Positions 35,099 through 42,867 of a DNA stretch of 64,000 nucleotides are shown in pieces. The stretch covers positions 1-64,000 of the forward strand of contig SVHF01000003.1 in the NCBI GenBank assembly GCA_015055975.1, in the 5' to 3' direction. The stretch's first letter is position 1; every line of letters starts with the position of its first letter. The position numbers were made by a program, and so were the translations under genes. The DNA comes from Clostridiales bacterium. Its GTDB lineage: Bacteria > Bacillota > Clostridia > Christensenellales > UBA3700. The notes under the pieces are model-generated. The model saw only the letters and a program-made list of their open reading frames with translations. It ran no database searches and was not told the DNA's origin.

Positions 35099-36529
35099 AT
35101 GGCATTACCTTACGTAGATCCACTAACAACTAGATACGCAACAAAGCCTATGCTAGACATGTTCTCAGAAGAAACTCGTATGATTCTTTGGAGAAAACTA
35201 TGGGTAGCGTTAGCAGAAAGCGAAAAAGAATTAGGCTTAAACATTACTGATGAGCAAGTAAACGAATTAAAAGCTCATGTAACAGATATCAACTTTGATG
35301 TCGCAAAGGCAAGAGAAAAGGTTTGTCGTCACGACGTTATGGCATATGTTTATGCATATGGTCAACAATGTCCAAAAGCTGAACCAATTATTCACCTTGG
35401 TGCTACATCTTGTTATGTAACAGATAACTCTGATGCAATTATTTATCATGATGCATTAGTCCTTGTTAAAAACAAGTTAGTTAACGTTATGGATAAGCTT
35501 GCAAAATTTGCTAAAGAATATGCAGGTCTTCCAACACTTGGATATACACACCTTCAACCTGCACAATTAGTAACAGTTGGAAAAAGAGCAGCTTTATGGC
35601 TTCAAGATTTGCTATTTGATTATCAAAATATAGAATATTTGTTAGATAACACTAGATTAAGAGGCGTAAAGGGCACAACTGGAACTCAAGCAAGTTTCTT
35701 AGAATTATTTGATGGGGATCACGAAAAGGTAAAACAATTAAACAAATTAGTTGTAAAGAAGATGGGATTTGATAAAACATTTGCTGTCTCTGGACAAACA
35801 TATACAAGAAAGTATGACTATAACATCTTATCTGGACTTTCTCAAATTGCACAATCTGCATACAAGTTCGCTAACGATGTAAGAATACTTCAAAGCTTCA
35901 AGGAAATAGAAGAACCATTTGAAAAGAATCAAATTGGTTCATCAGCAATGGCATATAAGAGAAATCCTATGCGTTCTGAAAGAATCTGTTCGCTTGCTAG
36001 ATATGCCATGAATTTACCAGGAAATGCAGCTCAAACAGCAGCAACACAATGGATGGAAAGAACTTTGGACGATTCTGCTAATCGTAGATTAGTTATGGCT
36101 CAAGCTTTCTTATCTATAGATGCTATCTTAGAAATCTACATGAACGTTGTAGATGGTATGGTTGTATATGATAAAATCATCAATAAGCGTGTAATGGCTG
36201 AACTTCCATTTATGTCTACAGAAGTTATCTTAATGGAATGCGTTAAAGCTGGTGGAGATAGACAATTCTTACACGAAAGAATTAGAGTGCATTCTATGGA
36301 AGCTGCTATGCAAGTTAAGAAAGAAGGTAAAGATAACGACCTAATCGAAAGAATTAAGGGTGATGAAGCATTTGCTGCAATCAAAGATAAGATTGATTCT
36401 ATCTTAGATCCAAAGAACTTCATCGGTCGTGCTAAAGAACAAACACTAGAATTTATAGAAGAGGAAATCAATCCAATTCTAAAGAAAAATGCTGACATAC
36501 TAGGTGCGCAAGGAGTCGTAAACGTATAA
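35099..36529 (+). CDS. purB: adenylosuccinate lyase
   Basis: Catalyses two fumarate-releasing steps in purine synthesis. The 476-residue protein has LGATSCYVTDNSD (about residues 99-111), THLQPAQ (about 154-160, catalytic His) and the superfamily signature SSAMAYKRNPMRSERI (about 281-296, flexible loop with catalytic Ser). Preceded by AAGGAG. It belongs to the longer purB type seen in Clostridia and animals. Confidence 0.96.
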   Translation: MALPYVDPLTTRYATKPMLDMFSEETRMILWRKLWVALAESEKELGLNITDEQVNELKAHVTDINFDVAKAREKVCRHDVMAYVYAYGQQCPKAEPIIHLGATSCYVTDNSDAIIYHDALVLVKNKLVNVMDKLAKFAKEYAGLPTLGYTHLQPAQLVTVGKRAALWLQDLLFDYQNIEYLLDNTRLRGVKGTTGTQASFLELFDGDHEKVKQLNKLVVKKMGFDKTFAVSGQTYTRKYDYNILSGLSQIAQSAYKFANDVRILQSFKEIEEPFEKNQIGSSAMAYKRNPMRSERICSLARYAMNLPGNAAQTAATQWMERTLDDSANRRLVMAQAFLSIDAILEIYMNVVDGMVVYDKIINKRVMAELPFMSTEVILMECVKAGGDRQFLHERIRVHSMEAAMQVKKEGKDNDLIERIKGDEAFAAIKDKIDSILDPKNFIGRAKEQTLEFIEEEINPILKKNADILGAQGVVNV

Positions 36530-36532
36530 AAA

Positions 36533-36556
36533 TAAGTACTAAGTTAACTTAGTACT
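36533..36556 (-). terminator. 24-bp perfect palindrome, terminator of tRNA-Trp
   Basis: Two 12-base arms (AAGTACTAAGTT and its complement) with no spacer form a strong hairpin. On the minus strand it follows the tRNA 3' end by three bases and is followed by ATTTTTA, a proper terminator. For purB on the plus strand the T run is poor (CTTGTT), so any bidirectional role is partial. Confidence 0.8.
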
Positions 36557-36559
36557 TGT

Positions 36560-36634
36560 TGGCAGGGGAGACGCGACTCGAACACGCAACCGACGGTTTT
36601 GGAGACCGTAGCCCTACCATTGGGCCACTCCCCT
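36560..36634 (-). tRNA. trnW: tRNA-Trp (anticodon CCA)
   Basis: The minus strand folds as a 75-base cloverleaf: acceptor AGGGGAG/CTCCCCT, D stem GCCC/GGGC, anticodon stem ACGGT/ACCGT with loop CTCCAAA (anticodon CCA), T stem GCGTG/CGCGT with loop TTCGAGT, discriminator G and an encoded CCA end. It has its own consensus promoter and terminator. Confidence 0.97.
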
Positions 36635-36646
36635 AAGAGCATTATT

Positions 36647-36675
36647 ATTATATATGCGAAGATTTTTAGTGTCAA
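36647..36675 (-). promoter_or_regulatory. consensus promoter of tRNA-Trp
   Basis: On the minus strand TTGACA (36670-36675) and TATAAT (36647-36652) are perfect with 17-base spacing. The predicted start is about 6 bases before the mature tRNA. Confidence 0.88.
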
Positions 36676-36700
36676 GGGAAAAAGGAGAAGAAAAAACAAA

Positions 36701-37489
36701 ATGGAATATAGATATAAATTAGGGTTTTTAGGTGCTGGAAATATGGCTAAAGCTATTGCAAATGGCATCATAAAATCAAACATTTTAAAAGCAGACGAAG
36801 TTGTAATGTCTGATCCATTTGTAACAGGTAATGTTGCTGGAATAAAAGTTATAAATGATAACAAAGTTATCTTCAATGATTGTGAATATGTATTGCTTGC
36901 TGTAAAACCACAAATTTTCAATCAAATTGTAGATGAACTAAAAGAAACAAAAGTTAAGAATGTTATATCAATTATGGCAGGCGTTAAAATGGCCAAAATA
37001 AAGAACATTTTGCCTAACGCTCAAGTAATTAGAATAATGCCTAATCTTCCAGCCTCTGTTGGCGCAGGAATGGCTGGCATTGCAAAGGACAATAATGCAT
37101 CAAAAGAAGCAAACGAATTTACTAAGGCTATTTTTGATTCAGTTGGTAAAGCAATATTTGTAAACGAATCTGATTTAGATGCAGTAACTGCAATATCTGG
37201 ATCTGGTCCTGCATATGTATATTACTTTATTCAATCTATGATAAAAGGTGGTATAAAGAATGGTCTTTCAGAAGAAGCAGCAAAAGAATTAACTCTTCAA
37301 ACATTCGTTGGTGCAGTTGAGATGGTAAAGCATTCTAATGATGATTTAGACACTATGATTGATAGAGTTTGCTCAAAAGGTGGCACTACTATTCAAGCAA
37401 TTGATACTTTTAGATCTTATGATCTAGATGATAAAATAATAGAGGGTATCGATAAGTGTAGAATAAGAAGTGAGGAGCTTTCTAAATAA
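36701..37489 (+). CDS. proC: pyrroline-5-carboxylate reductase
   Basis: Last step of proline synthesis (P5C to proline with NAD(P)H). Rossmann motif GFLGAGNMAKAI (about residues 8-19), 'AVKPQ' (about 68-72), 'RIMPNLPASVGAGM' (about 111-124) and the signature SGSGPAYVYYFIQSM (about 167-181). 262 aa. ATG 36701 is chosen: the reading frame upstream runs through the tRNA gene and cannot be coding. The GGAG site is about 14 bases away, a little far. Confidence 0.94.
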   Translation: MEYRYKLGFLGAGNMAKAIANGIIKSNILKADEVVMSDPFVTGNVAGIKVINDNKVIFNDCEYVLLAVKPQIFNQIVDELKETKVKNVISIMAGVKMAKIKNILPNAQVIRIMPNLPASVGAGMAGIAKDNNASKEANEFTKAIFDSVGKAIFVNESDLDAVTAISGSGPAYVYYFIQSMIKGGIKNGLSEEAAKELTLQTFVGAVEMVKHSNDDLDTMIDRVCSKGGTTIQAIDTFRSYDLDDKIIEGIDKCRIRSEELSK

Positions 37490-37926
37490 TGAAAAAAGTT
37501 ACAATCTATACAGATGGTGCATGTTCTGGAAATCCTGGTCCTGGTGGATGGGGCGCTGTTTTGATGTATAACGGCGTTGAAAAGGAAATGTCTGGAGCAG
37601 AAAAAGAAACGACAAATAATAGAATGGAATTATTTGCCGCCATTTCTGCGCTTCGTGCACTAAAAGAACCATGCGAAGTGGACTTATATTCTGATTCTGC
37701 ATATCTTTGTAACGCAATAAATGAAGGCTGGTTATTTGATTGGAAACAAAAAAATTGGAGAAATTCAAATAAAAAAGATGTTAAAAATGTAGATTTATGG
37801 GAAGAATTAATTACATTAATGGGACTTCATAGAATTACATTTATAAAAGTAAAAGGTCACGCTGATAACGTGTACAACAATAGATGTGATAAATTAGCAA
37901 CATCAGCTATACTAACAATAAAATAA
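37489..37926 (+). CDS. rnhA: ribonuclease HI
   Basis: Cleaves RNA in RNA-DNA hybrids. 145 aa with the catalytic DEDD set: Asp in IYTDGACSGNPGPGGWG (residue 7), Glu in NNRMELFA (about 48), Asp in LYSDSAYL (about 68) and Asp in DNVYNNRCDKLA (about 133). Stop of proC overlaps its ATG by one base (TAATG). Confidence 0.96.
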   Translation: MKKVTIYTDGACSGNPGPGGWGAVLMYNGVEKEMSGAEKETTNNRMELFAAISALRALKEPCEVDLYSDSAYLCNAINEGWLFDWKQKNWRNSNKKDVKNVDLWEELITLMGLHRITFIKVKGHADNVYNNRCDKLATSAILTIK

Positions 37927-37935
37927 GGGGAAATT

Positions 37936-38853
37936 ATGTGTTTAATTAGTAGAAAAGTATTCTTTACGATGTTTAAAAGAAATCCAAATGCAAATCATGA
38001 CAATGATAACAACATTGAAGATCCAACAAGAAACAAATTGATGGGCCCACATTTGGATGATTATGTGGCAACAAAGATTGAAACTCAAGAAAAGTTCACG
38101 AATTTGCCATTTGAAATATTAACTATAACAACTGAAGATGGAATTAAATTGGTTGGTAGATTATTGAGAAATGAAAAACCTTCTCAAAAAACAGCTATTT
38201 TAATCCATGGATATAACTCATATGGTACAAGAGAATATTGCTATACTGGATTTAAATATTTAGATGCAGGATACAATATCTTTATGCCAGATAACCGTGC
38301 TTGTGGAGATTCTGAAGGAGAATATTGTACATTTGGGTTAAAAGAAAGCGAAGATGTTAAGCTTTGGATAGCAGAAATCAATAAAATCTTCCCAAAGGGT
38401 GAAATTGTACTTCAAGGATCATCTTTGGGTGGGGCAACAGTATTGATGTTATCTAATCAAGATTTACCAAAGAATGTTAAAGCAATCGTTTCAGATTGTT
38501 CATATTCTTCAATGGTAACGGAATTTAAGCATCTTGCTGGATATCTAATTGGAGTTCCTGCATTCCCAGTTATGCAATTTACAGAAATGTATTTTAAAAG
38601 ATGCTGTGGTTGCGATTTTAAAACAAAATCACCACTAAAATCTGTAAAACAAGCAAAGCTTCCAATCCTATTTATACATGGGGAAGCCGACAGATTCATT
38701 CCAAAGGAACAATGTCAAGAATTATATGATGCATGTGCATCAGAAAAAGAAATCCTATATGTACCAGAAGCTGGTCACGTTGGAGCATATGTACAAGGAA
38801 AAGATATGTATTTTAATACATTATTTAATTTCTTAGCAAAATATACAAAATAA
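37936..38853 (+). CDS. alpha/beta hydrolase
   Basis: A serine hydrolase of the alpha/beta fold, 305 aa. The oxyanion region is HGYNSYG (about residue 92). The nucleophile elbow is GSSLGG (Ser at about 159), the acid is Asp in HGEADRF (about 252) and the base is His in AGHVGAY (about 280). Substrate unknown; similar intracellular peptidase- or esterase-like enzymes are common in Clostridia. A hydrophobic stretch near residue 205 may be a lid. AGGGG ribosome site; ten bases after rnhA. Confidence 0.85.
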   Translation: MCLISRKVFFTMFKRNPNANHDNDNNIEDPTRNKLMGPHLDDYVATKIETQEKFTNLPFEILTITTEDGIKLVGRLLRNEKPSQKTAILIHGYNSYGTREYCYTGFKYLDAGYNIFMPDNRACGDSEGEYCTFGLKESEDVKLWIAEINKIFPKGEIVLQGSSLGGATVLMLSNQDLPKNVKAIVSDCSYSSMVTEFKHLAGYLIGVPAFPVMQFTEMYFKRCCGCDFKTKSPLKSVKQAKLPILFIHGEADRFIPKEQCQELYDACASEKEILYVPEAGHVGAYVQGKDMYFNTLFNFLAKYTK

Positions 38854-38879
38854 ATATCATTTAAAAGGAGAGCACAAAA

Positions 38880-39599
38880 ATGAATGATTTATTAAAAAAA
38901 GCTATCGCTGAATGTGTTGGTACATTCGTGCTAGTATTCGTAGCATGTGGTGTAGCTGGCGCAACAGGTGGTAGTTTAGTAGCAACATCTTTAGCATTCG
39001 GTTTAACAATCGTTGCTATGGCTTATTCTGTAGGAAGAGTTAGTGGATGCCACATCAATCCTGCAGTATCTTTAGGATGTCTTTTAACAAAGAGAATGAC
39101 ACTTAAAGAATTCGGCGTATACGTATGCGCTCAAATTATCGGTGGTTTCTTAGGCGCTGTATTAGTATTTGGTATCTTCAAGATGGCAAATGTTAATCCA
39201 CTTGGGGATGCTTGTAACTATGCTGTTGGATTTGGTGCAAATGGTTTAACAGCTGGCGGAATCGTTGGAGGACTTATCACAGAAATCGTTTTAACATGTA
39301 TTTTCGTATATGCTATTTTAAACGTTACTGATGAAAAGGCTGGAAATGGTAAGATCGCTGGTATCGTTATCGGTTTAACATTAACACTTGTTCACCTAAT
39401 TGGTATCAATTTAACAGGAACATCTGTAAACCCAGCTAGAAGTATCGCTACAGCTATTTCTGCTGCTATTTACAATGGTACAACTGATGCACTTGCTCAA
39501 ATTTGGATCTTCATCGTAGGACCTTTAGCTGGTGCTGCTTTAGCTGCTTGCTTATATTCTATTTTGAATACAGAAAAAGCAGAAAAAGAAAACGCTTAG
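38880..39599 (+). CDS. MIP-family aquaporin
   Basis: A six-helix channel for water or small neutral solutes. The two NPA boxes are intact: HINPAVSLG (about residues 58-66) and SVNPARS (about 182-188). Selectivity-filter residues with a His after the second half-membrane helix are not clearly assigned, so water against glycerol specificity is open. At 239 aa it is closer to aquaporins than to GlpF (~280). AAGGAG precedes the start; a terminator follows. Confidence 0.92.
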   Translation: MNDLLKKAIAECVGTFVLVFVACGVAGATGGSLVATSLAFGLTIVAMAYSVGRVSGCHINPAVSLGCLLTKRMTLKEFGVYVCAQIIGGFLGAVLVFGIFKMANVNPLGDACNYAVGFGANGLTAGGIVGGLITEIVLTCIFVYAILNVTDEKAGNGKIAGIVIGLTLTLVHLIGINLTGTSVNPARSIATAISAAIYNGTTDALAQIWIFIVGPLAGAALAACLYSILNTEKAEKENA

Positions 39600-39624
39600 T
39601 TAGAATTTAAAACCAAAAGTTTTG

Positions 39625-39664
39625 ATATGCACATCTTGTTTTGCAGGAAGTGCATATTTTTTTT
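39625..39664 (+). terminator. rho-independent terminator after the aquaporin gene
   Basis: ATATGCAC (39625-39632) pairs with GTGCATAT (39650-39657), with an inner CTTG/CAGG stem, and is followed by eight T. Confidence 0.85.
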
Positions 39665-39683
39665 GTATTTTTTTTGCTATTTG

Positions 39684-39699
39684 TGGCAAGTTTGTTGCA
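39684..39699 (+). promoter_or_regulatory. sigma-54-type -24/-12 promoter element
   Basis: The 16-mer TGGCAAGTTTGTTGCA matches the sigma-54 consensus TGGCACG-N4-TTGCW at all but one position, with the required GG-N10-GC spacing (39685-39686 and 39697-39698). The predicted +1 at about 39710 is five bases before the first hairpin of the RNA segment downstream. No sigma-A promoter with acceptable spacing is visible here. No rpoN or enhancer-binding protein gene is in the window. Confidence 0.5.
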
Positions 39700-39709
39700 C
39701 TTGATTATG

Positions 39710-39806
39710 TATTATTAAAGTAGTTAGTTCTACTTTGAATCGATTGCAATAGGCATCGAGATACTATTAGCTGACTTTGAGGGCATCGAGTCAGCTAATT
39801 TTCTTT
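39710..39806 (+). ncRNA. candidate small RNA of three hairpins (~97 nt)
   Basis: No reading frame occupies this gap. Three hairpins follow in a row. Hairpin 1 is AAAGTAG/CTACTTT (39717-39723 and 39730-39736). Hairpin 2 is TCGA(T)TGC/GCATCGA (39740-39747 and 39753-39759, one bulged T). Hairpin 3 is a perfect 11-bp stem (39766-39776 with 39789-39799) ending in a T-rich tract. GGCATCGAG occurs twice, in hairpin 2's 3' arm (39752-39760) and in the loop of hairpin 3 (39782-39790). The T run is on the plus side, and the aquaporin transcript already ends at 39664, so a separate transcript is implied. Confidence 0.6.
39766..39806 (+). terminator. terminator of the candidate small RNA
   Basis: Perfect 11-bp stem with a 12-base loop followed by TTTCTTT. 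It also lies just downstream of the convergent SGNH hydrolase gene, but the minus-strand side lacks a T run. Confidence 0.8.
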
Positions 39807-40410
39807 ATATTGAATTAATAATTAAATTATATAAAGCGTTAGCTAAACTAAGATGAGCATCTTTTGTTAAATGTAATCCATCTTGACCCACATCTAAGAT
39901 ATTATTTGGAACAAATTGACAATTATTTAATTTTGCTAGATATTCATAGGCTTTTTCGAAATCTTTTGATTTAATTTTTGCGTTTTCAAAGCCTTCAAAG
40001 TTCGAATTTTCAATTTCTTTAGGAATTACGATAATTATCTTAGTATTTGGTGAAATTTGTTTAATTTTGCCAATTATGAGCTCATCTAAAGCAAGCGCTG
40101 CATCAAAAGCGTTAAAAGTGAAGTAGTCTTTCATGTCGTTAGAACCTAAAAACAATATCAATAAATCAACAGGCATATGAGATTTAAAACAATTTTCAAA
40201 ATGTCTTTTTGCAATATACTCATCGCCTGAATGCTTTGGATCTTGATTTGCAATGGTTCTTGAGCATAGACCTTCTTCTATAATTTCATAATCATTTCCA
40301 AGCAATTTTTGCAAAACCATAGGATATCTTATATCTTCTGGATACCTTTCATGCTTGCCATTTGGGATATATCCCCATGTATTTGAATCGCCATAACATA
40401 ATATTCTCAT
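39805..40410 (-). CDS. SGNH/GDSL-family hydrolase
   Basis: A small esterase/lipase-like hydrolase of 201 aa. Block I GDSNTWG (Ser9 nucleophile, about residues 7-13), block III GSNDM (about 89-93, oxyanion Asn) and block V DGLHLTKDAH (about 178-187, catalytic Asp/His) are present. No signal peptide, so cytoplasmic. Related enzymes deacetylate sugars or hydrolyse esters; substrate unknown. The ATG follows TATAAT by 6 bases with no ribosome site, suggesting a leaderless mRNA. Confidence 0.9.
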   Translation of the reverse strand: MRILCYGDSNTWGYIPNGKHERYPEDIRYPMVLQKLLGNDYEIIEEGLCSRTIANQDPKHSGDEYIAKRHFENCFKSHMPVDLLILFLGSNDMKDYFTFNAFDAALALDELIIGKIKQISPNTKIIIVIPKEIENSNFEGFENAKIKSKDFEKAYEYLAKLNNCQFVPNNILDVGQDGLHLTKDAHLSLANALYNLIINSI

Positions 40411-40416
40411 GCCTAT

Positions 40417-40446
40417 ATTATATATATTGGATTAATTTGTTTGCAA
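40417..40446 (-). promoter_or_regulatory. leaderless-type promoter of the SGNH hydrolase gene
   Basis: On the minus strand TTGCAA (40441-40446), 18 bases, TATAAT (40417-40422), then 6 bases to the ATG at 40410. Confidence 0.65.
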
Positions 40447-40513
40447 TAAATTGTAAATATCTATAGAATAGATAATGACGATTATATTTCAAGAAAATAT
40501 AAGAGGAGTTTAA

Positions 40514-42223
40514 ATGGACGCACTAGATATACTAAAAGCATTTTTAATGCTAATAGCAGGTTTAGGAACCTTCTTAATCGGCTTGAAAATCATGGGTGAA
40601 AATCTTGAAACCCTAGCCGGAGACAGGTTAAAAGTTTTATTCACTAAAATCAGCGATAATAAATTCTTAGGTATTGCTACCGGTGCAGTTACAACTGTAT
40701 TGACACAATCTTCAACAGCAACAACTGTCATGGTTGTAGGTTTCGTTAACACAGGTGTTATGACACTTATTCAAGCAACCGCAATTATCATGGGTGCTAA
40801 CATCGGTACAACTATTACTGCATATTTAATTGCCTTACAAAAAATCCCAGTAGCTGCATTCTTCTCAGCATTAGCTGGTGCTGGTGTATTTATGCAGATG
40901 GTTAAAAAGAATAAGAAAGTTAAAAATATTGGTACAATATTTACCGGCGTAGGTTTGTTATTCGTAGGTTTGTATGTAATGAGTAACGCTATGAGTGGTG
41001 TTACATCTATTACTACAGCGGATGGTGAATTGTTAATTCAAACTTGGATTATTAAGCTTGCTACTTTACCAGGCGCACCTATCATTTTAATGGTATTCGG
41101 TGCAATTTTAACAATCATAGTTCAATCATCTGCTGGTACAACAGCTATCTTGGTTGGTTTATGTTCGGCAGGTGCTATGGAATTAGAGCCAGCACTATAT
41201 ATTACACTAGGTATGAACGTTGGTACCTGTTTGACGGCCCTTGTTTCTTCAGCTGGTGCTACAACAAACGCTAAAAGAGCATCAGTTGTTCACTTGTTGT
41301 TTAACGTTATAGGTACAATAATATTCGGTATAGTATTAGCATTTGCTGGAGATTATATTATAAAATTCATCAAATCAATTAGAATTGGTTCAGATGATGG
41401 TACTATAATTTCAATGCAAATTGCTTTATTCCATACAATATTCAACGTAACAACAACAATATTACTTGTTCCTATTATGAAGCAATTTACAAAATTAGCT
41501 TCGCTAATAGTTCCAGAATCTAAGAACAAGAATGTAAACCCTCAAGATCTTATTTACAAATTCAGATATATCGATAACCGTTTGTTATCTACGCCATCAA
41601 TTGCTATGGCTATGCTTAGAAAAGAAATATCTGCAATGATGGATGATGCTCAAACTAACTTAGAACTTGCAGTAGAGGCTGCAATGACGAAAGATCTTTC
41701 TAAGAAAGAGGAGTTTGAAAATAGGGAAACACACATCAACTTTATTAATAAAGAAATCACTAAGTTCTTAGTTGAAGTTTCTAACTTGGATATTACATAC
41801 GAAAATGAGCAAGAAATCGCCGCATATTACCACAATGTCTCTGACATTGAACGTATTGGTGACTATGCTGAAAATATCGTAGAATACGCTGAAGAATTAA
41901 TTAAAGCAAACGTAGATTTCTCAGAAGATTGCAAAGAAGAATTAAAAGACATGACAAATGCTGTTTATCAAGAAATTGCATCTGTTAAGTTTGCTTTTGG
42001 AAATAAGACATTAAAAGATTATAACGAAATAGAAGCTTACGAAGACTTAGTTGATACATATTACAATAAGTTATCTGAAAACCATATTGTAAGATTAAAC
42101 CAAGGTGTATGTAATGCAGAAGCTGGTAGTGTATTTATTTCAATGATTGGTAATTTGGAACGTATCGGTGACCACTCTATGAACGTTGCAAAATCAATGC
42201 TAAACTACGTGTCTTTGAAATAG
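40514..42223 (+). CDS. Na+/phosphate cotransporter with C-terminal PhoU-like domain
   Basis: NptA/PNaS family. The membrane part (about residues 1-330) contains two inverted repeats with the QSS signature: LTQSSTATTVMVVGF (about 59-73) and IVQSSAGTTAILVGL (about 202-216). It also has the paired GANIGTT and GMNVGTC motifs. The C-terminal ~200 residues are a helical PhoU-like domain (ERIGDYAENIVEYAEEL and ERIGDHSMNVAKSM). 569 aa. GAGGAG precedes it and a terminator follows. Confidence 0.93.
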   Translation: MDALDILKAFLMLIAGLGTFLIGLKIMGENLETLAGDRLKVLFTKISDNKFLGIATGAVTTVLTQSSTATTVMVVGFVNTGVMTLIQATAIIMGANIGTTITAYLIALQKIPVAAFFSALAGAGVFMQMVKKNKKVKNIGTIFTGVGLLFVGLYVMSNAMSGVTSITTADGELLIQTWIIKLATLPGAPIILMVFGAILTIIVQSSAGTTAILVGLCSAGAMELEPALYITLGMNVGTCLTALVSSAGATTNAKRASVVHLLFNVIGTIIFGIVLAFAGDYIIKFIKSIRIGSDDGTIISMQIALFHTIFNVTTTILLVPIMKQFTKLASLIVPESKNKNVNPQDLIYKFRYIDNRLLSTPSIAMAMLRKEISAMMDDAQTNLELAVEAAMTKDLSKKEEFENRETHINFINKEITKFLVEVSNLDITYENEQEIAAYYHNVSDIERIGDYAENIVEYAEELIKANVDFSEDCKEELKDMTNAVYQEIASVKFAFGNKTLKDYNEIEAYEDLVDTYYNKLSENHIVRLNQGVCNAEAGSVFISMIGNLERIGDHSMNVAKSMLNYVSLK

Positions 42224-42242
42224 TCAAAATGATATCAATAAC

Positions 42243-42280
42243 AATAGGACCCAGTTCAAAAAAACTGAGTCCTATTTTAT
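42243..42280 (+). terminator. rho-independent terminator after the phosphate transporter gene
   Basis: AATAGGAC-CAGTT (42243-42256) pairs with AACTG-GTCCTATT (42263-42276) with one mismatch, followed by a T-rich tract. Confidence 0.85.
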
Positions 42281-42297
42281 TTTAATTAATTTATTAA

Positions 42298-42843
42298 TTA
42301 TTTTTTAGATTTAGAACTTTTTTGTTTTGACATTATAAACATAATGATTTGCTGAATAGCAATTAATATAAGAATAATACCGAACATTAATGATGCATAT
42401 TCTTTAAAATCATCAATGAATAATAAACAGAATCCAAGTGTTAAAGATACAGCACCAAGTGCTAATTCGATTCCGAATATTAAATTATCTTTTCCATGTC
42501 TTACCGTTAAGTACAAAATAGAGTCAATAATTAAGTATCCGCCGATGAATATTAAAAGATATGGAATATATCCAATAATAATGCCAGCTAGGTGATCTAC
42601 GATGAAATATACACCAAAAGCACCTACAGCTGCAGATACAATTCCGTTATATGCTGTAATAGACTTTGTTTCTAAATAACAAGAAATAAGCAATAATATT
42701 GCAGCTACAATTAGGAAAATACCTACTGTCCATGAAATAGCGGCAATGCCCATAGCTAAAGAACAGCAGAATAGAACTCCAAATACTAGTAGAATAGCAA
42801 ATGAGAGAATTTTTGAAAGATCTTGATTTCCTTCTTTTGTCAT
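42298..42843 (-). CDS. DUF308/HdeD-like membrane protein
   Basis: 181 residues with six predicted membrane segments (about 11-31, 37-55, 62-82, 87-108, 120-140, 147-168) arranged in pairs separated by short polar turns, as in the HdeD/DUF308 family, plus a Lys/Ser-rich cytoplasmic tail (KQKSSKSKK). Function unknown; HdeD is linked to acid resistance in E. coli. It lies 24 bases downstream of the membrane PadR gene and is likely co-transcribed with it, so it may be its partner or target. Confidence 0.75.
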   Translation of the reverse strand: MTKEGNQDLSKILSFAILLVFGVLFCCSLAMGIAAISWTVGIFLIVAAILLLISCYLETKSITAYNGIVSAAVGAFGVYFIVDHLAGIIIGYIPYLLIFIGGYLIIDSILYLTVRHGKDNLIFGIELALGAVSLTLGFCLLFIDDFKEYASLMFGIILILIAIQQIIMFIMSKQKSSKSKK

Positions 42844-42867
42844 AATATATATGCCTCCAATAAATAA

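Noticed and set aside
36599-36700. In-frame N-terminal extension of proC
   Set aside because: It would translate through the antisense of tRNA-Trp and its promoter; ATG 36701 gives the normal length.
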